Below, in pieces: positions 17,640-26,385 of a DNA stretch of 64,000 bases (position 1 is the stretch's first letter; every line of letters begins with the position of its first letter). Made by a program: the position numbers and the translations under genes. The notes beneath the pieces are model-generated. The model was not told the DNA's origin. It saw nothing but the letters and a program-made list of their open reading frames with translations, and ran no database searches. The stretch is taken from assembly GCA_902500785.1 (NCBI GenBank), contig CABVRW010000007.1:1-64000 (forward strand). Reading direction: 5' to 3'. The DNA is from an uncultured Nitrospira sp. Its GTDB lineage: Bacteria > Nitrospirota > Nitrospiria > Nitrospirales > Nitrospiraceae.

Positions 17640-20075
17640 ATGAGCAAGACATACGATCATCAGGCCCTCGAATCGAAGTGGCAGACCTATTGGGAGACGC
17701 ATCGTCCGTTTCGGGCGACCGATGATCATTCAAAGCCCAAGTTTTATTGTCTCGACATGTTTCCCTATCCATCCGGGTCGGGTCTGCATGTCGGACATTT
17801 GGAAGGCTATACCGCCACAGACATTGTGTCGCGCTATAAGCGAATGCGTGGGTTCAATGTGTTGCACCCGATGGGATGGGATGCGTTCGGGTTGCCCGCA
17901 GAACAGTACGCCGTGAAAACCGGGGTGCACCCCGCCATCACGACGGCTCAGAACATCGCGACCTTCAAGCGCCAGATGAAGCGTGTCGGTTTGTCCTACG
18001 ATTGGGAACGCGAACTCAGCACGACCGATCAGGACTACTATCGTTGGACGCAATGGATTTTCCTCAAGCTCTTCGAGCGAGGCTTGGCCTATGTGGCCGA
18101 AGTGCCCGTGAATTGGTGCCCGGCGTTGGCCACGGTGCTGGCGAATGAAGAAATCGTCGACGGCAAGAGCGAAGTCGGGGGATTTGACGTCATTCGCAAG
18201 CCGATGCGGCAATGGGTGTTGAAGATCACGGCCTATGCGGAGCGGTTGCTGGATGATCTGACCCTGGTCGAATGGCCGACCAGCACGCTGGAGATGCAAA
18301 AAAACTGGATCGGCCGATCAATCGGAGCGGAAGTCGACTTTGCTCTGGCCGACGTGCCCGGTAACCTGCGTGTGTTCACGACCCGTCCCGACACACTCTT
18401 TGGTGCCACCTACATGGTCGTCGCGCCCGAACATCCGCTTGTCGATGTGCTGACGACGCAGGCCCAGCGAGCACAGGTCCTGGAATATCGAGATGCCGCC
18501 GCCCGCAAGAGCGATCTGCAGCGCCAGGAGTTGGACAAGGTGAAGACCGGCGTCTTCACCGGCGGGTATGCCATCAACCCCGCGAACCAGGAGCGCCTGC
18601 CGATCTGGATCGCCGACTACGTCCTCATGAGTTACGGCACCGGGGCGATCATGGCGGTGCCGGCTCACGACGATCGCGATTGGGCCTTTGCCCAGCACTA
18701 CCACTTGCCGATTCGCGAAGTGATCCAGGGTGGACAGATCGATCAGAAGGCCTTCACCGAGACCGAACGGTGTCGTATGGTCAATTCCGCCACTCCTGAT
18801 CAGTCGTTGTCGCTCGATGGTCTGCTGCCCATCGACGCGATCCCAAAAATCACGGCCTGGCTCGAAACCAAGGGCAACGGGAAGAGAACGATCAATTACA
18901 AGCTCCGTGACTGGCTCTTTGCCCGGCAGCGCTATTGGGGCGAGCCGTTTCCAATCGTGTGGGTCGATGGTGATCCCCGCGCCTTGCCGGAAGAGCAGTT
19001 GCCGCTCGTCTTGCCGGAGACCAAGAACTTCAAGCCCTCCGGCAGCGGCGAAAGTCCGTTGGCCAATCTCGACGACTGGCTGGAGACCACCGATCCTGTG
19101 ACCGGCAAACCAGCGCGGCGTGAAACGAACACCATGCCGCAGTGGGCCGGATCCTGCTGGTATTACCTGCGGTTCATCGATCCAAAAAACACCATCCGGC
19201 TGGTCGATGCGGCGAAAGAACAGTACTGGATGCCGGTGGATCTCTACATCGGCGGCAGCGAACATGCGGTGCTCCATCTGCTCTACAGCCGCTTCTGGCA
19301 CAAGGTCTTATTCGACGCAGGAGTCGTCAGCACGCCGGAGCCGTTTAAGAAGTTGGTCCATCAAGGGATCGTGTTGGGCGAAGACAATCAGAAAATGTCG
19401 AAGTCGCGCGGCAATGTCGTAAATCCTGACGAGATGATCGATCAGTTCGGGGCCGATGCCGTACGGCTCTATGAAATGTTCATGGGCCCGTTGGAGTCGA
19501 TGAAGCCATGGAGCACCCGCGGCGTGGAAGGCATCACGCGTTTTCTCGATCGGGTCTGGCGGCTGATGATCGGGGAGGACGGCGCGTTGAGTCCGGTGGT
19601 CACGAATGCAGAGCCGACGTCCGAGCAACAGCGCCTGTTGCACTACACGATTAAGAAGGTCACGGACGACATCGAAGGTCTGCGATTCAACACGGCGATC
19701 TCGCAGATGATGGTGTTTACGAATGAGATGACCAAGTCGGAGCCGCGTCCACGACGATTGTTGGAACCGTTTGTGTTGTTGCTCCAGCCGTTTGCGCCGC
19801 ACCTGAGCGAGGAACTGTGGGCGCGTCTTGGGCAACGACCCAGCGCCGGCCAGCAACCCTGGCCGCAGTTCGATCCCACCTTGGTGGTCAGCGACCGGTT
19901 GACGATCCCGATCCAGGTCAACGGAAAGCTCCGAGGAAAGCTGGACGTCGAGGTGGAGATGTCGCGTGAGCAGCTCGAACCTCTGGCCAAGACGGCAGTG
20001 GCGGAATGGCTGCAGGGAAAAGAGCCGAAGAAGGTCATTTACGTGGACAAGAAATTGATCAACTTCGTGGTGTGA
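17640..20075 (+). CDS. leuS: Leucyl-tRNA synthetase
   Basis: LeuRS charges tRNA-Leu with leucine. This 811-residue class I synthetase has a HIGH-type motif in [12 protein letters not shown] (about residues 50-61) and the KMSKS loop in [14 protein letters not shown] (about residue 588). The editing (CP1) domain is present between about 220 and 420, with TTRPDTLFG and the [16 protein letters not shown] segment that clears mischarged tRNA. The anticodon-binding domain follows the KMSKS loop, and the C-terminal tail ends in the usual small domain. The length is normal to slightly short (800-870). It begins the operon leuS-lptE-holA, with 4 bases between leuS and lptE. Confidence 0.98.
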   Translation: MSKTYDHQALESKWQTYWETHRPFRATDDHSKPKFYCLDMFPYPSGSGLHVGHLEGYTATDIVSRYKRMRGFNVLHPMGWDAFGLPAEQYAVKTGVHPAITTAQNIATFKRQMKRVGLSYDWERELSTTDQDYYRWTQWIFLKLFERGLAYVAEVPVNWCPALATVLANEEIVDGKSEVGGFDVIRKPMRQWVLKITAYAERLLDDLTLVEWPTSTLEMQKNWIGRSIGAEVDFALADVPGNLRVFTTRPDTLFGATYMVVAPEHPLVDVLTTQAQRAQVLEYRDAAARKSDLQRQELDKVKTGVFTGGYAINPANQERLPIWIADYVLMSYGTGAIMAVPAHDDRDWAFAQHYHLPIREVIQGGQIDQKAFTETERCRMVNSATPDQSLSLDGLLPIDAIPKITAWLETKGNGKRTINYKLRDWLFARQRYWGEPFPIVWVDGDPRALPEEQLPLVLPETKNFKPSGSGESPLANLDDWLETTDPVTGKPARRETNTMPQWAGSCWYYLRFIDPKNTIRLVDAAKEQYWMPVDLYIGGSEHAVLHLLYSRFWHKVLFDAGVVSTPEPFKKLVHQGIVLGEDNQKMSKSRGNVVNPDEMIDQFGADAVRLYEMFMGPLESMKPWSTRGVEGITRFLDRVWRLMIGEDGALSPVVTNAEPTSEQQRLLHYTIKKVTDDIEGLRFNTAISQMMVFTNEMTKSEPRPRRLLEPFVLLLQPFAPHLSEELWARLGQRPSAGQQPWPQFDPTLVVSDRLTIPIQVNGKLRGKLDVEVEMSREQLEPLAKTAVAEWLQGKEPKKVIYVDKKLINFVV

Positions 20076-20079
20076 TGCC

Positions 20080-20715
20080 GTGCACCGTTACCTGTTACCT
20101 TTTGGCTTGTGCATTCTGGCGCTGAACTTCACTGCCTGTGGCTATCAGTTTCGGGTGCAGGGCGCCGGTCCGACGGTCGGAGGTGCCCCGGAGGCCTCGA
20201 CAAAGCGACCCGAAGCGCCACGTCTGGCGATTCTTCCCATCGCAAACAGCACCTACGAGCCGAACTTTGAGGTCAAACTGACCAATTATCTGCGGCGAGA
20301 GTTCTCGGCCGGAGGAGGGGCGGAAATCGTCGGTCCCTCGGCCGGGGCCGATCTCTATATGTCTGGACAGATCATGCAGATTTCGTTGCCGACCTTAAGT
20401 TTCGACCGGACTACCACGTTTGAAAGCCGAGTGGAAATGCTCGTGAGCGTGAGGATCGAGGATGCGAAGACCAAGAAGCCAGTCTGGTCCCAAGTTTCCA
20501 AAGGGATCTCGGAATTTTTTATTACGCAAGACCTTCAGTTCAACCAGGTCCTGCAGAATCGGGCGGTGGAACAGGCCGGTCGTTTCATTGCGGAGGATTT
20601 GGCGTCGCGGTTTTTGCTCTTTCTGGATACCGGCGAGCTAGACAAGGCATTGAAGCGTCCGGTTAAGACGGAGGCGGCATCGCCCGACAATGCACAGCCC
20701 GCTGCGACGCGATAA
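20080..20715 (+). CDS. lptE: LptE-like LPS-assembly lipoprotein
   Basis: LptE is the outer-membrane lipoprotein that plugs LptD and inserts lipopolysaccharide into the outer leaflet. This 211-residue protein has a signal peptide with lipobox FTAC (Cys20) followed directly by GYQF, the typical start of mature LptE. The core order (RLAILPIANSTYEP, then LTNYLRREF, and a strand-rich middle ending with VEMLVSVRIED) fits the DUF3142/LptE fold. The start is a GTG only 4 bases after leuS. The C-terminal tail (from about residue 190) is charged and low in complexity. The leuS-lptE-holA order is common in Gram-negative bacteria and supports the call. Confidence 0.85.
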   Translation: MHRYLLPFGLCILALNFTACGYQFRVQGAGPTVGGAPEASTKRPEAPRLAILPIANSTYEPNFEVKLTNYLRREFSAGGGAEIVGPSAGADLYMSGQIMQISLPTLSFDRTTTFESRVEMLVSVRIEDAKTKKPVWSQVSKGISEFFITQDLQFNQVLQNRAVEQAGRFIAEDLASRFLLFLDTGELDKALKRPVKTEAASPDNAQPAATR

Positions 20716-20736
20716 CTGGACGGAGAGTTTCTACGG

Positions 20737-21849
20737 ATGAGTGCGTCGGTCATGAGCATGGAATTGTCACAGTCGCTCGCGCGGACCGGAGTGATGCCGC
20801 TGTATGCCGTGGTCGGCGAAGAAGACTACCTCCGTGACCAGTCTGTTGCCGTGTTGCGGACTGCGGCCTTGGGATCGGCACCGGATAGCGGATTTAATTA
20901 CGATATCTTTCACGGCGACGATTCCTCCGTTGAGGATGTCTTGGCCTGCGCGGCTGAGATCCCGGTATTCGCCGAACGCCGCGTGGTCGTCTATAAATCC
21001 GTCGAAAAGGTGCCTGCGCGGGAAGGCGAAAAACTCCTCTCCTATTTCGCGGCTCCAAATGACACGACGACGTTGATCGTGGTAGGGGCCAAGTTGGATG
21101 GTCGGCTGAAATGGACGCAAGCCCTGACGAAGCGGGCGGTGACGGTCAATTGCGCCCCATTGCGCGACGCCCAGCTCTCGGCATGGATCCGTCAGGAAGC
21201 GGCGGCGTTGAGTGTGCGCATGCATGAGGACGCGACCCAGCTGCTCAAGGAAGTGGGGAGTGAATCACTCTATGCGGTGAGGAGAGAACTCGAAAAGCTG
21301 GCGGCCTACGTGCCGTCCGAGCAAACCGTACAATCGGCGGATGTCGAAGCGCTCCGTGGTACGGAGTCCGGTGCGTCGGTGTTTGATCTCGTCAACGCCA
21401 TCGGGACGCACGATCATGGCCGGGCGCTACGAATTCTGGCTCGAAACCTCGAAAATGGCGAGGCTCCGCTCCGTATTCTCGGTGCGTTGGTCTGGCAATA
21501 CCGCCGGTTGTGGAAAATGAAGGAGCAACTCAAGTCCGGCGGTCGAGAAGGGGAGGCAGCCAGGACGCTGCGGATGGATCCGTCTCGGGTGCGTGGGTTT
21601 CTGGCGCACTTTTCAGACGCGCAGTTGACGCAGGCATTTCGCGGGTTTTTGGAGACCGACTCGAAGCTCAAAGGCGGGAGTGGAAGTGCTCCGGTGCGCG
21701 TGATGGAGGACCTGCTGTTTCGGCTCTGCGGCCAGCCATCGAAACAAGGATTACATGCGGAACAGGGGGGGCAGGCAGCACCACCGGTCCCGCGCCCGTC
21801 AGGCTCGAGACCGGTGTCGAATGTCAGAACAATTACGCGGAAGCGGTGA
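20737..21849 (+). CDS. holA: DNA polymerase III subunit delta
   Basis: HolA is the delta subunit of the clamp loader and opens the beta sliding clamp. This 370-residue protein starts with GGAGAG 9 bases upstream. The N-terminal domain has the YAVVGEEDYLRDQ motif (about 19-31) and a DIFHGDD segment (about 60-66). A central three-helix region and a C-terminal collar domain (SVFDLVNAIGTHDHGRALRIL, about 210-230) follow. The length is normal, with an added low-complexity tail of about 40 residues. It overlaps the 3' end of rpsT by 17 bases in convergent orientation. Confidence 0.9.
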   Translation: MSASVMSMELSQSLARTGVMPLYAVVGEEDYLRDQSVAVLRTAALGSAPDSGFNYDIFHGDDSSVEDVLACAAEIPVFAERRVVVYKSVEKVPAREGEKLLSYFAAPNDTTTLIVVGAKLDGRLKWTQALTKRAVTVNCAPLRDAQLSAWIRQEAAALSVRMHEDATQLLKEVGSESLYAVRRELEKLAAYVPSEQTVQSADVEALRGTESGASVFDLVNAIGTHDHGRALRILARNLENGEAPLRILGALVWQYRRLWKMKEQLKSGGREGEAARTLRMDPSRVRGFLAHFSDAQLTQAFRGFLETDSKLKGGSGSAPVRVMEDLLFRLCGQPSKQGLHAEQGGQAAPPVPRPSGSRPVSNVRTITRKR

Positions 21850-22108
21850 TCGCGTTTACGCGCACAGACAGTCGAGACACGCGGCGCGAGGCCGTATTGG
21901 GCTTCAAGACACCCTTGGTCACTGCCTTGCTTAGGGCTGCAGTGGCCTCTCTCAGGGTGGCTTTGGCTTCGTCCGGCTTCTTAGCAGTGATCGCATCCTG
22001 CACTTTGCGAAGGATGCTCCGAACCGCGCTGATGGTGGCGCGGTTGCGCAAGCGGCGCTTCTCAGATTGACGGGCACGGCGAATCGTTGATTTGTGGACA
22101 ACAGGCAT
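21833..22108 (-). CDS. rpsT: 30S ribosomal protein S20
   Basis: S20 is a small basic primary 16S rRNA-binding protein. The 91-residue product has the expected three-helix composition: HKSTIRRARQSEKRRLRN (about 5-22) at the start, the RSILRKVQDAI helix in the middle, and the closing KGVLKPNTASRRVSRL (about 65-80). AGGAGA lies 7 bases before the ATG. It is a single gene on the minus strand with its own promoter, and its last 17 bases overlap holA on the other strand. Confidence 0.97.
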   Translation of the reverse strand: MPVVHKSTIRRARQSEKRRLRNRATISAVRSILRKVQDAITAKKPDEAKATLREATAALSKAVTKGVLKPNTASRRVSRLSVRVNAITASA

Positions 22109-22136
22109 ACGGATTCTCCTACGTTCAAAGCCTGAG

Positions 22137-22166
22137 CTTGTAGCACAGGATGAGAAGAGAGGTCAA
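22137..22166 (-). promoter_or_regulatory. Promoter for rpsT (extended -10)
   Basis: On the minus strand TTGACC (22166-22161) and TACAAG (22142-22137) are separated by 18 bases, and TGC precedes the -10 (extended -10). The predicted start is near 22130, giving a 22-base leader that contains the AGGAGA ribosome site. The fit is good for a ribosomal-protein promoter. Confidence 0.45.
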
Positions 22167-22222
22167 GGACACTGAAAGGAGTCAGCCAGGTCTCCTGGGA
22201 ACCCGGGAGCAACGGCGTATGT

Positions 22223-22942
22223 ATGGTAACTCGGATTGATGCACGAGATCGGTTGATTGTTGCCCTGGATGTCCCTTCCGAGACGCAAGCGGACGCGCTG
22301 GTCGATCGTATGGGAGATCAGGTGCGATTTGTGAAGGTTGGCCTGGAGCTATACACGGTGGCCGGCCCTGAGATCGTGCGGAAGTTGACGGACCGTGGCA
22401 AGCGCGTGTTTCTGGATCTGAAGTTCCTCGATATTGAAGAAACCGTCCGACGTGCGACGGCTCGCGTCGCAGCCATGGGAGCGACCTTCTTGACCATCCA
22501 TGCGAATCGAAAGGCGTTGATCGCGGCGGTGCAGGGCCGCGGGCAGTCGAATCTCAAGCTGCTGGCCGTGACGGTGCTCACCAATTTCGACGGGGAAGAT
22601 TTGCGGGATATGGGCATTCAACGGACGGTCCAGGACTTGGTGACTGCCCGAGCCATGTTGGCTGCAGAAGTGGGCTGCGACGGTGTGGTGGCGTCCGGGG
22701 AGGAGCCACAGGCTATTCGTGCCAAGGTGGGATCGAATCTGGTCATTGTCACTCCAGGGGTGAGGCCGGCGGGAAAAGGGACTGATGATCATGCGCGGGT
22801 GACGACGCCGACCCAAACAATTGCGGCTGGTGCGGATTACTTGGTCATTGGTCGTCCCATACGCGATGCCCAGGACCCTCCAGCTGCTACGGCAGCCATC
22901 TTGGCGGAAATGCAAGCTGCGTTCGACCGCCGGGGAAGTTGA
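22223..22942 (+). CDS. pyrF: Orotidine 5'-phosphate decarboxylase
   Basis: PyrF catalyses the last step of UMP synthesis. The 239-residue protein has IVALDVPSETQAD at the start, KVGLELYTVAGPEIVR, and the catalytic lysine/aspartate motif DLKFLDIEETVRRA (about residues 64-77), which carries the essential Lys and two Asp residues. The C-terminal part has VTPGVRPAGKGTDDHARVTTP and the phosphate-binding GADYLVIGRPI. It is the group I bacterial form. It sits alone between rpsT and tRNA-His, and its ribosome site is weak (GGGAGC). Confidence 0.96.
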   Translation: MVTRIDARDRLIVALDVPSETQADALVDRMGDQVRFVKVGLELYTVAGPEIVRKLTDRGKRVFLDLKFLDIEETVRRATARVAAMGATFLTIHANRKALIAAVQGRGQSNLKLLAVTVLTNFDGEDLRDMGIQRTVQDLVTARAMLAAEVGCDGVVASGEEPQAIRAKVGSNLVIVTPGVRPAGKGTDDHARVTTPTQTIAAGADYLVIGRPIRDAQDPPAATAAILAEMQAAFDRRGS

Positions 22943-23053
22943 CTGTCGGAGATTGATGCAGGGGATCGATGTGGGCAGGGAGCGGAACACGTCGCGCTCC
23001 GCCCACACCGCTCTGACTGGCGAAAGATGAGCCAGCTCGAAGCCTTGAGGCGG

Positions 23054-23082
23054 TTGCGACTGTTCTTCGGGGTTTGTTAAGA
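23054..23082 (+). promoter_or_regulatory. Candidate promoter for tRNA-His
   Basis: TTGCGA (23054-23059), a 17-base spacer and TTAAGA (23077-23082) precede the tRNA. The predicted start is near 23089, leaving a short leader to the tRNA 5' end at 23108. This is a reasonable but not strong match. Confidence 0.4.
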
Positions 23083-23107
23083 TGCGCGTTCCTCGTTAAC
23101 CGGGTAT

Positions 23108-23185
23108 GGTGGGTGTAGCTCAGTTGGTTAGAGCGCCGGATTGTGGATCCGGAGGTCGCGGGTTCGAAACCCGTCACTCACCCCA
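23108..23185 (+). tRNA. tRNA-His (GTG anticodon)
   Basis: A full cloverleaf can be drawn. A 7-bp acceptor stem pairs GTGGGTG (23109-23115) with CACTCAC (23175-23181), and the histidine-specific extra G at 23108 pairs with C73. The anticodon stem is CCGGA/TCCGG with loop TTGTGGA and anticodon GTG at 23143-23145. The T-arm has GGTTCGAAACC-type sequence. CCA is encoded (23183-23185). It is followed at 34 bases by a PilZ gene. The G-1:C73 pair identifies it as tRNA-His. Confidence 0.97.
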
Positions 23186-23218
23186 ACGCTCCTAGAGACG
23201 AATTACTGGGGCAGGTAC

Positions 23219-23596
23219 ATGATGACCGGTGGCAATAAACAGGTCGCTCCGTTGGCCCCGCCTCGTCCGTCTGTCGCTGTCGGTGCCAGATTTCACGTGC
23301 GGTCGTTCCGTCGCTTTCCCGTCCAATGTTCCGTGTATTACTCCGGCAATGCGTTCCAGGGGACCGGTATCGCGTGGAACCTCTCCCTCAATGGATGGCG
23401 TGTTGATGGGACGCATCCGGTTGAGCCTGGAGCCGTCGTCACCCTCTGTGTCTTTCTTCCCGGTCAGCACCCCACCGTGTTTATCGACCGCGCGGTCGTT
23501 CGTTGGTCTCGAGGGCAGGAATTCGGGATTGAGGTGAATGCGATCAAAGCCGACGAGCGTGCTCGGCTCGAACAGTTCGTGACGGCCTTGGTCTGA
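23219..23596 (+). CDS. PilZ-domain protein 1
   Basis: This 125-residue protein contains a PilZ-type c-di-GMP-binding fold from about residue 25: an RSFRRFPVQCSVYYSG start (the RxxxR-like arginines), then GTGIAWNLSLNGWRVDG, the slot of the D/NxSxxG motif (here NLSLNG), and a closing strand LCVFLPG. The open frame reaches back into the tRNA, so the ATG at 23219 is preferred. The RRF and NLSxxG residues are the ones normally needed for c-di-GMP binding, so binding is plausible. It is the first of three similar genes in a row (23219-24679). Confidence 0.8.
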   Translation: MMTGGNKQVAPLAPPRPSVAVGARFHVRSFRRFPVQCSVYYSGNAFQGTGIAWNLSLNGWRVDGTHPVEPGAVVTLCVFLPGQHPTVFIDRAVVRWSRGQEFGIEVNAIKADERARLEQFVTALV

Positions 23597-23737
23597 CCGC
23601 TGCCTTCTCTCTCTTGCGAGGCTCGGCTGCCTCTATGACGAGAAAAAGAATATTCTTGGCCATCCCCTGAGAGTTGAGTAGACTGGGTCGTAGTTGAGGT
23701 CGATGCCGTGTCATACCCATCTTCCTAGCCAGGACTC

Positions 23738-24082
23738 ATGGCCAAGTCGCAAACATCTCGTTCGCATTCTCGCGTACCGGTCAGTTGCTTCCTCTATTAC
23801 CTGGGGGAAGGCCTGGTTGGAACGGGCAAGGTCTGCGACCTCTCCGTCAAGGGCTGGCGAATCGATGGGGATAAGCCGGTCGCGGTGGGTATGAAACTCA
23901 CGCTACGCGTTTTTTTGCCCGATCAGCCGAAGGCGATCGATGTCGATGGGGTGACGGTTCAGTGGGTGCAAGACCGTGTATTCGGACTTGAAACCGTCAG
24001 GTTGAGCGCCACCGCTGAAGCACGAATTCGCAAGTTTGTCGAGTCGGTGCTCAAGGCATCGGGCTCCTCCCGCGTCGCTTGA
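23738..24082 (+). CDS. PilZ-domain protein 2
   Basis: This 114-residue protein is nearly all PilZ domain. The N-terminus has HSRVPVSCFLYYLGEG, followed by GTGKVCDLSVKGWRIDG, in which DLSVKG is the D/NxSxxG motif, and LTLRVFLPDQP as the next strand pair. The first arginine pair is reduced (SRV instead of RRF), so c-di-GMP affinity may differ. It resembles the gene 23219-23596 closely in layout, which suggests tandem duplication. It ends 85 bases before the frame of the third copy opens. Confidence 0.8.
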   Translation: MAKSQTSRSHSRVPVSCFLYYLGEGLVGTGKVCDLSVKGWRIDGDKPVAVGMKLTLRVFLPDQPKAIDVDGVTVQWVQDRVFGLETVRLSATAEARIRKFVESVLKASGSSRVA

Positions 24083-24313
24083 GTCGCTGATGCTTCGTTG
24101 GTCGTCGTTCGGCCATCGGATCGAGCCTGATTTCGGATTCTCCCTGTCCTCTGTCCTTTCCCTGTCATGCTTAGTCAGACCCTCACGCTGCGCCCGCTGT
24201 CTGTTGTGACCGGGACAGATGTGATCAGCTCATCGAGGTGCCCCCACTTTCGGGGACTATCGGGCTATCCGTTGTTTTTCATATCCTGCCGAGGCGTTGG
24301 CTTGGAGGAATGG

Positions 24314-24679
24314 ATGGAACAACAGCATCGTCCGCGCTTTATCGTCGAGTGTACCGGATCACGTTCCGAGGATGGGCTTCTGGTTTGGAACGGCCGAATG
24401 CTGGATCTCTCGATCCCGGGATGGTCACGAACCGGACTCAAAGGTTTGCAAGCCGGGGATCTGCTTCAACTGCATCTGCATATTCCAGGACAGTCCAAGC
24501 CTCTCTCGGTGAGGCTAGCGACTATTCGCTGGGCCAGTGAGTCGCGACTAGGAGTCGATCCCATTCTCATGGATGCCGACGACCAACTTCGTTTGAACGA
24601 CTTTGTCAGCGCCCATGACACGATTCTTCCGTTCAGTACGGACGGTAAAGAACAGATCGTTATTTCCGACGCCGGATAA
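24314..24679 (+). CDS. PilZ-like protein 3 (diverged)
   Basis: The start at 24314 (121 residues) has GGAGG 5 bases upstream; the frame is open back to 24167 but the extra 49 residues look random. The protein begins EQQHRPRFIVECTG and carries MLDLSIPGWSRTG, in which DLSIPG aligns with the D/NxSxxG motif of its neighbours, then LQLHLHIPGQSKPL, which matches the LPG/LPD strand. The N-terminal arginine pair is weak (RPRF). It is therefore a diverged third member of the tandem set and may have lost c-di-GMP binding. Confidence 0.6.
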   Translation: MEQQHRPRFIVECTGSRSEDGLLVWNGRMLDLSIPGWSRTGLKGLQAGDLLQLHLHIPGQSKPLSVRLATIRWASESRLGVDPILMDADDQLRLNDFVSAHDTILPFSTDGKEQIVISDAG

Positions 24680-25027
24680 TCGCTTCATTCGTCCGCGCTA
24701 GGCCACGTGCGTCCTCGCTCTCCCCTGTCAGTTCGCACTCTCTACTCGATGCATGACTGAGGTCGTCGAGGTCTCACGCCCACTCGGCCCTGTCGGCGTC
24801 TTTCTTATGGAAGGAGAAGGATCGTCTATCGCCTGTGCCCAGGTCTGGTGTGCCAATGGGAGGTCGAGGGTGTTCGCGCGGTGGTGTCGACGGAGGATTG
24901 CTTGACATCATCAGGCAAGATGGTGTCTCTTATCGGGAACACATTGCCACACACCAACCTTTCGCCCGTCCAGTTCGGTCATGTCATTCAGTGGTGTCCC
25001 AGGGCGGGGGCGTGCGAGACTTGACGT
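24680..25027. other. Intergenic region without a supported gene
   Basis: I see no gene, tRNA or clear promoter in these 348 bases. The short frames here lack coding character and have no good ribosome site. No hairpin with a T-run is present. Confidence 0.5.
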
Positions 25028-26329
25028 ATGACGTCCGGCCCTGATCTTCCTGACACAATCCACACCACCCCACTGACGCCTGAAACAGAAGCGCAGGTCG
25101 ACCAATTTGCCCATACGGATATTCTGGTCGGCATTCCCAGTTTCAACAATGTCGAAACCATCGGGCATGTCGTGAAGGCGGTGAGCGCCGGCTTGGCAAA
25201 GTACTTTCCCGAAGCCCGCGCCGTCTTGGTGAATTCGGATGGCGGTTCGACGGACGGCACGCAAGAGGTGGTCGCGCAGACCGTCGTTGATCTCAAAACA
25301 TTGTTCATCGGCGATCAACAGAGCTCCCTTCATAAGATCATCACGCCTTACCATGGCATTCCCGGAAAAGGGAGCGCATTTCGCACTATTTTTGAGATCG
25401 CGCGTCGCCTGAAAGCCAAGGCCTGTGCCGTCGTGGATTCGGATCTGCGCAGTATTACTCCGGAATGGATTGAGCTGTTGGTCAGTCCGGTTTTTGAGCG
25501 GGGGTTCGACTATGTCGCGCCGTATTATTTGCGCCACAAATATGACGGAACCATTACCAACAGCATCGTCTACCCGCTCACGCGAACGCTCTATGGCCAT
25601 CGAATCAGGCAACCCATCGGCGGAGATTTTGGGTTTTCCGGTCAATTGGCCCAGCACTATCTGGATAAGCATGTGTGGGAATCGGAAGTGGCCAAGTTCG
25701 GCATCGACATCTGGATGACGACGGAAGCGATTGCCAGCGGGGCGCGGGTCTGCCAAAGTTTTCTCGGCGCGAAGATTCACAATCCCAAAGATCCGGCGGC
25801 CGACCTGTCGGCGATGCTGGTTCAGGTGCTTGGCGCGGTCTTCGCTCTGATGGAAGAACACCATACCGTATGGGGTAAGACGGACGGCTCGAACCCCGTG
25901 CCGCTGTTTGGGTTTCAATATGAGGTCGGTGTTGAACCGGTCAACGTCAACGTCGATCGCATGATCAGTACGTTTCGTCAGGGGCTGAGTGATTTGGGGA
26001 CGATTTGGGATCAGATCCTCGCTCCCGGAACCAGACAGAGTCTGCGGCCGCTGGGGACGTGCTCGTTGCAGGATTTTCGAATCGCCGACAATCTGTGGGC
26101 CCGGGTCGTGTATGACGCGACCGTGGCGTATCGCAATCGCGTGCTGCCGCGCGATCACGTATTGAAGGCCTTTACTCCCTTGTATCTGGGGCGAACCGCC
26201 TCGTTTGTGTTGGATACACAGGGGCTCACATCGAACGAAGCCGAGGGCCGCATCGAAGCGCTATGCCAGGCGTTTGAAAAGGACAAGTCCTACCTGGTGG
26301 CACGCTGGAATGAGCCACATACCAGTTGA
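25028..26329 (+). CDS. Glycosyltransferase, probable mannosylglycerate/glucosylglycerate synthase type
   Basis: This 433-residue GT-A-fold enzyme has a nucleotide-binding start (TDILVGIPSFNN, VNSDGGSTDGT) and a DSD metal-binding motif in VVDSDLRSITPEW (about residues 137-149). The acceptor/donor loop is GIPGKGSAFRT upstream and PIGGDFGFSG downstream (about 196-205). This order is very like Rhodothermus-type mannosylglycerate synthase (GT78) and the GT81 glucosyl-3-phosphoglycerate synthases. No membrane segment is visible. The phosphatase partner gene for such a pathway lies 1.1 kb downstream on the other strand (28253-27423), which strengthens the idea that the product is a glycosylglycerate osmolyte. 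The sugar is unknown. Confidence 0.75.
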   Translation: MTSGPDLPDTIHTTPLTPETEAQVDQFAHTDILVGIPSFNNVETIGHVVKAVSAGLAKYFPEARAVLVNSDGGSTDGTQEVVAQTVVDLKTLFIGDQQSSLHKIITPYHGIPGKGSAFRTIFEIARRLKAKACAVVDSDLRSITPEWIELLVSPVFERGFDYVAPYYLRHKYDGTITNSIVYPLTRTLYGHRIRQPIGGDFGFSGQLAQHYLDKHVWESEVAKFGIDIWMTTEAIASGARVCQSFLGAKIHNPKDPAADLSAMLVQVLGAVFALMEEHHTVWGKTDGSNPVPLFGFQYEVGVEPVNVNVDRMISTFRQGLSDLGTIWDQILAPGTRQSLRPLGTCSLQDFRIADNLWARVVYDATVAYRNRVLPRDHVLKAFTPLYLGRTASFVLDTQGLTSNEAEGRIEALCQAFEKDKSYLVARWNEPHTS

Positions 26330-26385
26330 GGTTCGTGGCTCGATCCATCTGAAGGCGGGTGCAATTTAGGCCGGAGGAGGGAAGT

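Noticed and set aside
18318-19301. Long minus-strand frame (327 residues) inside leuS
   Set aside because: leuS is unmistakable and covers it; no ribosome site or motif in the antisense frame.
24911-26158. 415-residue minus-strand frame opposite the glycosyltransferase
   Set aside because: The plus-strand product has full enzyme motifs; the minus-strand frame has none and is a third-base shadow.
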